A DNA stretch of 51,769 nt from Ga0074139 sp964515195. GTDB lineage: Bacteria > Bdellovibrionota > Bdellovibrionia > Bdellovibrionales > Bdellovibrionaceae. Of the stretch, positions 1 to 5,901 are shown in pieces. Under the pieces are notes generated by a model. It was given only the letters and a program-made list of their open reading frames with translations, was not told where the DNA came from and searched no databases. The translations under genes were made by a program, and so were the position numbers. The stretch lies in contig CAZETK010000019.1 in assembly GCA_964515195.1 (NCBI GenBank), positions 1-51,769 of the forward strand, written 5' to 3'. The number at the start of each line of letters is the position of its first letter. Position 1 is the stretch's first letter.

Positions 1-3
1 AAC

Positions 4-804
4 ATGAATAAATTAATTTTAAAAATGACTTTATTAAGTTTAGTAACAGCATGCTTTCAGGCCTCAGTCGCTTATGCCCAAGAAGCTAAAACCTGTGCGG
101 CTCTTCAAGATTCACTTGTGAACCAGGTCTGCGTTGGAGATCGAGTTCGCATGCGCCAAAACTCAGAAAATCGCGACCAAAACAGTCCCGGTGTTGTGAC
201 CTCAATCCAGCCAGGTGTTGCCGATGACAACAAACCGATGAGTATTCTTACAGTTTCGACTGAAAATGGAAGCTATCAGCTTTCCTCCCGAAATTTTGTT
301 CTGGTAACACCCGGAGCTTGCATTCAGGACGACAAGAGCAGCGAAAGAATCTGCTTGGACGATCGCTATAAAAGCGAGCGAGATGGCAGAACATATCAGG
401 TTGTGGGCTTTGCCTTAACCGATGGAAACCAACACGCCCCAAGCGGAGTTGTTGTTGTGGATGTGGCGGCTCGACACAAATATGAATGGATCGTGGGAGT
501 TTACGATATCGTAAACTCGCGAGCTGTTGCTGTTAACGGTAAGTTGACCCGTTATGGTTATTGCCGTTCTGAACTTCCCTTTCTGGATAAAATTGGATAT
601 GGCAGCCTTCCTAAGTGTGCCTGGAACGATGCTCTTGAGAAGATCAAAAATGACTGCGATCAGTATTGCGGAGGTCACGGCGATCTAAATGAAGACGATA
701 TAAAGTCTAACGCAAGACCCACCTGTGAACTTGAACCCAATATGTTTCCACCCCATGGAAAAGTTTGTAATGCTACCATTACGGCTCAGTGCCTTTGTAA
801 TTGA
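4..804 (+). CDS. Secreted Cys-containing protein with duplicated domain
   Basis: I do not recognise the family. The 266-residue product starts with a clear Sec signal peptide (charged MNK, hydrophobic core, cleavage near AYAQ at about residue 26). The mature part contains an internal duplication: a segment starting TCAALQ...VCVGDRV (about residues 30-98) is echoed by ACIQDD...ICLDDRY (about 105-180). Each half has a Cys pair followed by a [VL]xDR motif and beta-rich sequence. The C-terminal 70 residues hold a further Cys cluster (CDQYCGG, CNATITAQCLC), so disulfides in the periplasm or outside the cell are likely. The start lies three bases from the window edge, so its ribosome binding site cannot be judged. 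Its 3' end abuts the decayed recombinase region on the opposite strand. Confidence 0.8.
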   Translation: MNKLILKMTLLSLVTACFQASVAYAQEAKTCAALQDSLVNQVCVGDRVRMRQNSENRDQNSPGVVTSIQPGVADDNKPMSILTVSTENGSYQLSSRNFVLVTPGACIQDDKSSERICLDDRYKSERDGRTYQVVGFALTDGNQHAPSGVVVVDVAARHKYEWIVGVYDIVNSRAVAVNGKLTRYGYCRSELPFLDKIGYGSLPKCAWNDALEKIKNDCDQYCGGHGDLNEDDIKSNARPTCELEPNMFPPHGKVCNATITAQCLCN

Positions 805-817
805 TGAGGCGTAAGGC

Positions 818-849
818 GTGTGGGCGCGGCAAAACAGCCAGGCCACACG
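818..849. repeat. Inverted repeat between secreted gene and recombinase remnant
   Basis: CGTGTGG at 818-824 is the exact complement of CCACACG at 843-849, a 7-bp stem with an 18-base loop. There is no T tract on either side, so it does not look like a standard terminator. It sits in the segment that replaces the expected recombinase C-terminal part. Confidence 0.45.
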
Positions 850-919
850 TGAGCCGATTCGACAAGATCGAGCTTCCCAGTAATTTAATAACTCTTCGCT
901 CACCGCCTTAATGGGGGTG

Positions 920-1152
920 ATTATTTTTGTCGAGTAAACAATGACCGATGAAATCTCTCCCGAATTTACGGCAGCCATCATTTGATCTAGCGCTGGTCTT
1001 CTGGATTTAGTTCCGCTGATCCCTTCATCCATAAAGATTTCATAATCAAGAATGTCGTTCTTGGCGCAGTAGTCTTTTAAAATTCTGACTTGAGATTCAA
1101 GTCCTGTGGATTGTTGGTCAGTGGATACGCGTGCGTATAATGCTGTTTTCAT
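920..1152 (-). pseudogene. Truncated serine recombinase (resolvase N-terminal domain)
   Basis: The N-terminal 75 residues match the catalytic domain of serine resolvases/invertases: ALYARVSTDQQ with the nucleophile Ser10, then EIFMDEGISGTKSRRPALDQMM and a following VIVYS strand. In intact relatives VIVYS is followed by a conserved LxRLxRS-type helix; here the frame continues into unrelated sequence (TKIITPIKAV...) and the open frame ends antisense to the neighbouring secreted gene. The C-terminal DNA-binding half is missing, so the protein cannot be an active recombinase in the usual way. The start overlaps the upstream small gene as TAATG, with AGGAG just before it, which suggests translational coupling. 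The left edge given here is where homology plausibly stops; the open frame itself continues to 685. Confidence 0.75.
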
Positions 1153-1424
1153 TACTTAACTCCTTTTTTAAATTTTTTTGATTTTTTAAGTGGAGTTCTG
1201 CGGTAGGGATTGAGTCGCTCCCATACAAATGCCTGACTGCAGCCCAGAAAATGAGCCAAGGCCACTGTGCTTCTATAGGATTTCACCAATTGCTTTAATT
1301 CTTCTCTTGTCAGGGTTTTTGGCTCAGGATAGGCCGTGAGGTCGAAGATAACAGCTGAAGAAAGTTCGCCTACTTTATGGCCCTCTCCGCCATTCTTTGC
1401 TGAGCCCATGGGCACGATCATCAT
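1152..1424 (-). CDS. Small HTH-like protein upstream of recombinase
   Basis: A 90-residue basic protein of unknown family. Residues about 45-70 (LTREELKQLVKSYRSTVALA and the following HFLGCSQAFVWERL) look like a helix-turn-helix of the Fis/transposase-associated type, and the tail is very lysine-rich (TPLKKSKKFKKGVK), consistent with DNA binding. It precedes the recombinase remnant and their junction is TAATG, so the two were probably co-translated and this may be its accessory factor; that is inference from position. The start is uncertain: ATG at 1424, 1421 or 1406 and TTG at 1433 are all possible, and none has a strong ribosome binding site. Confidence 0.5.
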   Translation of the reverse strand: MMIVPMGSAKNGGEGHKVGELSSAVIFDLTAYPEPKTLTREELKQLVKSYRSTVALAHFLGCSQAFVWERLNPYRRTPLKKSKKFKKGVK

Positions 1425-1439
1425 GAAAACCAAATGTTC

Positions 1440-1455
1440 GGCTCTACGGTTCTAC
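1440..1455. repeat. 16-bp direct repeat, left copy
   Basis: Two tandem octamers GGCTCTAC-GGTTCTAC, followed by a partial third (GGTTCAC). A copy with one mismatch lies at 2742-2757 in the same orientation. The pair brackets the CPBP protease gene and the methyltransferase fragment. Confidence 0.6.
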
Positions 1456-1466
1456 GGTTCACACAA

Positions 1467-2288
1467 TTAAGTGGATTTAGGTAATGAAAAATAAAGAAAG
1501 AGACAAGCGACTAAAAGAAGACTACAAGTGATCCAAGACCCTTCTATTAGACTCACCATATTTTTACTTTCGGCACCATAGACTTTTGCCCAACCCGGAA
1601 TGAAAGCGTTCCACATCAAGTGGCAACTCGCGGCTCCAATCAATCCGAAGCGAAGATATACGAGACTTAACATCAATCCGGCCAAACTAATTCCGAGAAT
1701 CTGGGCAAAAGTTATAGTCTTTCCGAAAAAAACACCAATAACATGAATCACTCCGAAGGGCACGCTTCCTGAAGCAAGGCCAAAAGTTTGGCCAAACATT
1801 TGGGAAAGCATATTTACAATCCCGCTGCGAAAGTAAGCTTCTTCTGTCAGAGCTGGATAAAGATTTCCAATTAGTTTGGAGCCAAAATCTAGAAACAATT
1901 TATTGAATTGAAATGAAAAGCCATTCGAAATTCCGTACCCGGCTCCTGCTGCAACGGAAATTAACACGCCAATGCCAATACCCCAAAATAAAGAGTAAGA
2001 ATTTCCCCAAAAAATAGGCTTTAAGTTTAGAACTTTGAATGCGTAGGAATTAGTTCGACAAATGACTGTGAATAAAATTATACCAATGCCGCCATAGATA
2101 ACGGATTTTACAAAGTAAGACTGCCATGAAGCCGTAGCATATTTAGTTATGACTTCACCCAAGACAATGGCTACTATCGGAAATACGAAAATAAGGCCGT
2201 ATGCCAAGACACTTGTAGTTTGCATTCCAGGAGTTAACTTTGGCTTGAATGACCTTGTCAACTGCGACCCAAATTTATCAGACTCCAT
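1467..2288 (-). CDS. CPBP family intramembrane metalloprotease
   Basis: A 273-residue polytopic membrane protein of the CPBP (CAAX protease and bacteriocin-processing, Abi/Rce1-like) family. The diagnostic motifs are present in order: E149-E150-xxx-R154, F178-xxx-H182 and H223-xxx-N227, all lying in or beside hydrophobic segments (about residues 28-48, 63-78, 98-120, 190-212). These residues form the metal and catalytic site in the family. Members process lipid-modified peptides, mature or give immunity to peptide bacteriocins, or are orphans of unknown substrate; nothing nearby encodes a bacteriocin. It is monocistronic and lies between the two copies of a 16-bp repeat, so it may be acquired. 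No strong ribosome binding site precedes the ATG at 2288. Confidence 0.85.
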   Translation of the reverse strand: MESDKFGSQLTRSFKPKLTPGMQTTSVLAYGLIFVFPIVAIVLGEVITKYATASWQSYFVKSVIYGGIGIILFTVICRTNSYAFKVLNLKPIFWGNSYSLFWGIGIGVLISVAAGAGYGISNGFSFQFNKLFLDFGSKLIGNLYPALTEEAYFRSGIVNMLSQMFGQTFGLASGSVPFGVIHVIGVFFGKTITFAQILGISLAGLMLSLVYLRFGLIGAASCHLMWNAFIPGWAKVYGAESKNMVSLIEGSWITCSLLLVACLFLYFSLPKST

Positions 2289-2425
2289 TTCAATTTAAAG
2301 TTAGAATCAAAGTCTTGTAAAAGGTAATTGCAATTCTATGACCAGGATGACTACAAGGGGGAGCTTCATAATTTCTTTGTTTTTGAACTCGGATCGCTTT
2401 GACTTTTTTGAAGTCCAGTTCTGAA

Positions 2426-2629
2426 ATGATCCTCATGAAAGCTTCTCTTAATTCCACCGGTCGATTCAGTGACCGGGTGGAAAACTACGTCAAATACCGC
2501 CCCAGTTATCCGTCTGAGATCATTGATTTTATGGCAGCTGAGTTAGGACTTAGCTCCATGAGTACAATTTTATGTTGGCCAAGAACTCATTGGGCCGCTT
2601 ATGGCGTAAGCTGCTATATTTTAGGGTAA
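2426..2629 (+). pseudogene. Fragment of SAM-dependent methyltransferase (N-terminal end)
   Basis: The segment GRFSDRVENYVKYRPSYP followed by SEIIDFMAAELGLSS is the typical N-terminal cap of class I SAM-dependent methyltransferases of the trans-aconitate/ubiE-like type. In intact relatives the glycine-rich SAM-binding loop (VLDxGxGTG) follows directly; here the sequence breaks into unrelated residues (CWPRTHWAAY) and stops at 76 codons. No SAM-binding motif is encoded. The fragment is followed by non-coding sequence and the second copy of the 16-bp repeat, so a deletion or insertion probably removed the rest. ATG at 2426 or 2435 could be the original start. Confidence 0.65.
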
Positions 2630-2741
2630 TTTTGCTCAACCAGTTAGCGCACTAGGTTAGCTTCTGCGTGAAATGGAAAAGGTGGCACCCGGGGCCAGCT
2701 TAGGAACCCAGGCCAACCCGGACATATAGGTTACAGATTAT

Positions 2742-2757
2742 GGCTCTACGGCTCTAC
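2742..2757. repeat. 16-bp direct repeat, right copy
   Basis: Two tandem octamers GGCTCTAC-GGCTCTAC, one mismatch from the copy at 1440-1455. Same orientation, 1.3 kb apart. Confidence 0.6.
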
Positions 2758-2801
2758 CCAACAACGTGCTGACAAGCCCACAAGAAAATATAAATTTATT
2801 T

Positions 2802-2833
2802 ACAAAGGGGTTACGGAAACGTGGCCCCTTTGT
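2802..2833. repeat. Perfect 9-bp stem-loop
   Basis: ACAAAGGGG (2802-2810) pairs exactly with CCCCTTTGT (2825-2833) around a 14-base loop. There is no T run next to it, so it is not an ordinary intrinsic terminator. Confidence 0.55.
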
Positions 2834-2941
2834 GGTTAAAGGCGTGCCCTTTCTGCCCGGTTCGTTACCAATGCGGACTGTAACTCAGACGAAACAGGTG
2901 CCGTGTGACTGCCTATCCTTACAACTTGAAATGGTAACGAG

Positions 2942-3382
2942 CTATTTTAAAAAACAGCTCTCTGACTCAACCCTTGCCATACAGCCTTGATAGTCCACCG
3001 CCGACTGGCATGACATTCCTTCTGGCATCTGCTGTTCCATATCGTGATAGGCAAGTTCCTTGCTCGATCCAAATCCCAAAAAACCCTTAGAAGCACAAAA
3101 GTAACCATGAAAATCCGCACTGCTTTGTACTGTGCTAGAGGTCGACAAGTAGCAAAGACTTTGCTTAGCTTTGGCATCACATGAGTCAGAGAGTACGGCG
3201 GACTGACAAGAAGATCCAAATGACAATTGACTGTCTAGTTTGCGATATGCTTCCTCCAAGCTTGCGCCCTTTCCGACCACGCCATTTTTGCTACAAACGT
3301 AGGCGCTTTGACTTGAGGCCGCAAAAACTGAATTTGAGATCACTAAACCAACAGTGGCTACTGAAATAAACAATTTTTTCAT
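2942..3382 (-). CDS. Secreted protein with two tandem Cys-rich repeats
   Basis: A 146-residue protein of unknown family with a Sec signal peptide (MKKLF..., cleavage near VFA-AS, residue 22). The mature part is two copies of a roughly 50-residue unit: AYVCSKNGVVGKGAS...SSCQSAVLSDSC...SLCYL and YFCASKGFLGFGSS...MSCQSAVDYQGC...ESCFLK. Each unit has four Cys in the same places, with a YxC start, GxG[AF]S, an A-Y helix, and CQSAV, so each probably makes two disulfides. The unit was tandemly duplicated within this gene. It stands alone; the AAGGATATTTT before the ATG provides a plausible ribosome binding site. Function unknown, acting outside the cytoplasm. Confidence 0.85.
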   Translation of the reverse strand: MKKLFISVATVGLVISNSVFAASSQSAYVCSKNGVVGKGASLEEAYRKLDSQLSFGSSCQSAVLSDSCDAKAKQSLCYLSTSSTVQSSADFHGYFCASKGFLGFGSSKELAYHDMEQQMPEGMSCQSAVDYQGCMARVESESCFLK

Positions 3383-3416
3383 AAAATATCCTTAAAAATT
3401 TAAAGTAAAACCTAAT

Positions 3417-3433
3417 AGCCGAGCTGCTCGGCT
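3417..3433. repeat. Hairpin, 7-bp stem, 3-base loop
   Basis: AGCCGAG-CTG-CTCGGCT is a perfect inverted repeat, 35 bases upstream of the start of the secreted Cys-repeat gene. It may be an operator or part of the mRNA leader; no T tract follows. Confidence 0.5.
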
Positions 3434-3458
3434 GGGGCGAAAGACAAATTCTGATCAT

Positions 3459-3476
3459 GGAGTTTCATCAAACTCC
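3459..3476. repeat. Hairpin, 7-bp stem, 4-base loop
   Basis: GGAGTTT-CATC-AAACTCC is a perfect stem-loop without a T tract. It lies 25 bases from the hairpin at 3417-3433. Confidence 0.5.
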
Positions 3477-3788
3477 GATGGGGTAGTTTGCTAATAGCTT
3501 TTTTGTCGTGTGTTCAAACCCTATCCAACCAAATTTCTTGTTCCAACAAGTGAAACAATCTGTTCGATTTTCAAGGATCTGACTCTGATTCTCAGACTGA
3601 GTATCTCTGCTGAGGAAAATTGTGGGGACATTTTTATCGGCTTTTCTCCCCATGCCTCTTTTAATCGATCCCCATCTCGTCAAATACGACCTCACTATTT
3701 AGGCACCAGATGCCGTCATAGTTAAACGCACGTTGAGTGGGAAAATAATGAGCGCAGGAAAACACGATAGAAATATAGCGATGCCGCG

Positions 3789-4070
3789 CTACTTTTTCGT
3801 GGCCTTCTTCTTTTCAATTTTTATTTTGTCTACTTGCTCCTGCGATAAAGTAATTTCAATTTTATTTCCGGCCCTCAGATTTTTTCCAGCCACATAATCT
3901 TTTGGTATTTTGTATTTACTCTCTTCATTCTCAACAAGGACATATTTTTCATCGAAGCTCTTAACAGTTCCAATTACTTTTGCAGGCCCAGCAATCAATG
4001 CAAAGGCAGAATTAGCATGGGTCATAATTGTAAAGGCGAACGCAAGAATAAGAAGTATATTTTTAATCAT
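3789..4070 (-). CDS. Small exported beta-rich protein
   Basis: A 93-residue protein with a Sec signal peptide (MIKNILLILAFAFTIMTHAN, cleavage near AFA-LI at about 25). The mature 68 residues alternate short beta strands (VIGTVKSFDEKYVLVENEE, KYKIPKDYV, NKIEITLS) in a pattern resembling a small beta-barrel, and end in a lysine-rich tail (IKIEKKKATKK). I do not recognise a family. The start overlaps the stop of the upstream secreted gene by four bases (ATGA), so the two are translationally coupled and probably work together in the periplasm. Confidence 0.75.
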   Translation of the reverse strand: MIKNILLILAFAFTIMTHANSAFALIAGPAKVIGTVKSFDEKYVLVENEESKYKIPKDYVAGKNLRAGNKIEITLSQEQVDKIKIEKKKATKK

Positions 4071-4507
4071 CTCACAACTCCTGAAGGATTAGATTGTTGG
4101 TAGCTTCCGCCACGAGTTGCGGGGCGTGATTGCATGAAGCGGTTGTAGCAACGAATTGTTATGTCAGAGTTATCATCAGAACATGCCTTACCACTTTCGC
4201 TTAACTCTTCCTTACAAAAGATGTGGCTATACAATCCCGAGGGACAGGCCGCAGTTCCATATACAAATCTTTGGCCGTTGCATGTAATCACCTGCGGCCC
4301 AGCAAAACCCCAGTTACAAAATTCNNNNNNNNNNNNNNNNNNNNNNNNNNNNNNNNNNNNNNNNNNNNNNNNNNNNNNNNNNNNNNNNNNNNNNNNNNNN
4401 NNNNNNNNNNNNNNNNNNNNNNNNGGCCCAGCAAAACCCCAGTTACAAAATTCTGCCTGTGAAACAGCGGCAGAAAGTATGAAAATTAAAAATAAAAATG
4501 ATCTCAT
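4067..4507 (-). CDS. Exported Cys-rich protein interrupted by assembly gap
   Basis: The frame starts at 4507 with a Sec signal peptide (MRSFLFLIFILSAAVSQA) and runs through a 100-N gap (4325-4424). The 29 bases on each side of the gap are identical (4296-4324 and 4425-4453) and both encode EFCNWGFAG. Removing the gap and one copy deletes 129 bases, exactly 43 codons, and restores one uninterrupted 103-residue protein: signal peptide, then EFCNWGFAG, then PQVITCNGQRFVYGTAACPS and the rest. The mature part has about six Cys in spacing that suggests disulfides. It is the upstream partner of the small beta-rich exported gene (ATGA overlap). Family unknown. Confidence 0.7.
   Translation of the reverse strand: MRSFLFLIFILSAAVSQAEFCNWGFAGXXXXXXXXXXXXXXXXXXXXXXXXXXXXXXXXXXEFCNWGFAGPQVITCNGQRFVYGTAACPSGLYSHIFCKEELSESGKACSDDNSDITIRCYNRFMQSRPATRGGSYQQSNPSGVVR
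4325..4424. other. 100-N assembly gap with 29-bp identical flanks
   Basis: Exactly 100 N, the usual placeholder for a gap of unknown size. Identical 29-bp flanks mean that the two contig ends overlap, so probably no sequence is missing. Confidence 0.95.
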
Positions 4508-4596
4508 GATATAAGGATAGAGGAATGCCTGATGATCTGATAGTCCAGTCCTAAATTGGGTCGGTTCTTGGTCTAGATAGGCAAAGCCACTCTAGA

Positions 4597-5898
4597 CTAT
4601 AAAAGCTGAGCCCGGATTTCTGTTAAAATATCCATCGTGGCTTCAGAATGCCAAAGGTAATCAAGCTTGGATTCTATGGCCATCCAATCCCTGCGAATTT
4701 CATTTTTAATATTTAAATCCATACGATGTTGGTTGCCATCGTTAATCAGTTTGGCCAGCTTGGGATTGAGTTCCTGAATGGCGTTGACGATGGATTTAAC
4801 CTGGCTAGCCTTGTTATTCTTCTCTAGCTCTACTATTAAGGCCGAAAGCCAGCCCATCAGCTTCAGCGTATTATCTTGAACTTTTGTTGGATCATTAACT
4901 TCTACCCAAAAGGAATCCACTATGCAGGTGCCGCACTCACCCAAAACTCGTAAAAGATCCAAAGTATTTTTAACGGGTTTGCCATCGATGGATGTAACAA
5001 AGAAGCGTTTTACTTGGGAGTCTCGAAGCACCCGTGCCAGATTCGGCTGTTTCTTTTCTAAGAGACTGAAATCTTCTACCGTGACCAACACGGCGCCAAC
5101 CTCGTAATCCTCCAGGGCTATGGGCTGCGGAGCGCTTAAATCCGGTGTTAATGGATTGGTAACTCTATGGCCATGAGGATCAACTCCCCCCACACCCAGC
5201 TTGGGAGCGTTGTCTTTAATTTGGGGGATCATCAGTCCATCAAAGTGAAAGGTCCCCTTTCTTCGATTCACTCTGTAATTTCGTTTTGGCAATTTGTTTT
5301 CAAGAATCTGCCTGGCTATCATATCAAGATCCCTTGCGGGGATAGCTAGCGCCGTTCCTTCAGATGTTTTCTGTGTGATCATTCCGACAACCCTGTTGGA
5401 TTCTACAAGTATACTTCCTGATTGCGAACTTCGAAGCTCTGATTGACCCGAAGCTACGATTTCCAAGGAACGCAAAATCCCAGGTACCATAAGTTTTGTT
5501 GAAGCCTCGGTTTTGATAACTGCTGGGATTGCGGATAAGCTTAAATCCTTTTGATCAAAGCCAAAAACCGTAACAGATGCTTGGCTTACGGATTGTAAAA
5601 TACACGGCTTAAAATTGGCCCCATTCACTTTAACAACAGCGAGGTCCGTATGAAAATCACGATTTACAACTTCACCGCTCCAGGTACGATTCCCTTGACG
5701 AAGTTGGACTGTCGCCGATTCGGGTGCCAGGGTGTGATCATTTAAAACGATATGACCTCTAGTATAAGCAAAGCCGTTTCCTCGACGTGACTGATCCGTT
5801 TTCGAATCTTTCGACAGGACTTGCACAACATCGCAATCAAGTGCCTGTGCCATTGAGCTTAAAAGTAGCAGGCTTGTTAAGAAATTAATTATTTTCAT
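4597..5898 (-). CDS. Exported trypsin-like serine protease (HtrA-like, divergent)
   Basis: A 433-residue protein with a Sec signal peptide (cleavage near AQA-LD, residue 20). Residues about 35-200 follow the trypsin-like/HtrA order: His55 in IVLNDHTL, Asp85 in HTDLAVVKV, and Ser160 in SSQSGSIL, with the later VVGMITQ and ALAIPARDL strands typical of the fold. The usual Gly two residues before the catalytic Ser is Ser158, so the oxyanion hole is altered and activity is uncertain. Residues about 270-340 (VGAVLVTVED..., FVTSIDGKPVKNTLDLLRVL) look like a PDZ domain, and the C-terminal 90 residues are helical. Its start lies 3 bases after the stop of the TPR regulator, so they are one operon. Periplasmic; substrate unknown. 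Confidence 0.8.
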   Translation of the reverse strand: MKIINFLTSLLLLSSMAQALDCDVVQVLSKDSKTDQSRRGNGFAYTRGHIVLNDHTLAPESATVQLRQGNRTWSGEVVNRDFHTDLAVVKVNGANFKPCILQSVSQASVTVFGFDQKDLSLSAIPAVIKTEASTKLMVPGILRSLEIVASGQSELRSSQSGSILVESNRVVGMITQKTSEGTALAIPARDLDMIARQILENKLPKRNYRVNRRKGTFHFDGLMIPQIKDNAPKLGVGGVDPHGHRVTNPLTPDLSAPQPIALEDYEVGAVLVTVEDFSLLEKKQPNLARVLRDSQVKRFFVTSIDGKPVKNTLDLLRVLGECGTCIVDSFWVEVNDPTKVQDNTLKLMGWLSALIVELEKNNKASQVKSIVNAIQELNPKLAKLINDGNQHRMDLNIKNEIRRDWMAIESKLDYLWHSEATMDILTEIRAQLL

Positions 5899-5901
5899 TT
5901 T

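Larger units (their letters stand above)
2630..2941. other. Non-coding, repeat-containing stretch
   Basis: No convincing gene in about 310 bases. It holds the right copy of the 16-bp direct repeat (2742-2757), a perfect 9-bp hairpin (2802-2833) and several short G/C-rich near-palindromes such as AAAGGCGTGCCCTTT. This looks like decayed mobile or repeat sequence. Confidence 0.5.
3383..3788. other. Intergenic region with two perfect hairpins
   Basis: About 400 bases with only short overlapping frames lacking start signals or recognisable sequence, so I see no gene. It contains two compact hairpins (3417-3433 and 3459-3476) upstream of the secreted Cys-repeat gene, which could belong to its 5' region. 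Confidence 0.5.

Noticed and set aside
805..930. Integron attC-like site next to the recombinase remnant
   Set aside because: Hairpin arms are present but the required R-box core sequences are not, and the enzyme is a serine, not a tyrosine, recombinase.
3495..3535. tRNA-like 3' end (GTTCAAACC ... CCAACCA)
   Set aside because: T-stem and acceptor spacing do not fit and no pairing 5' half exists.
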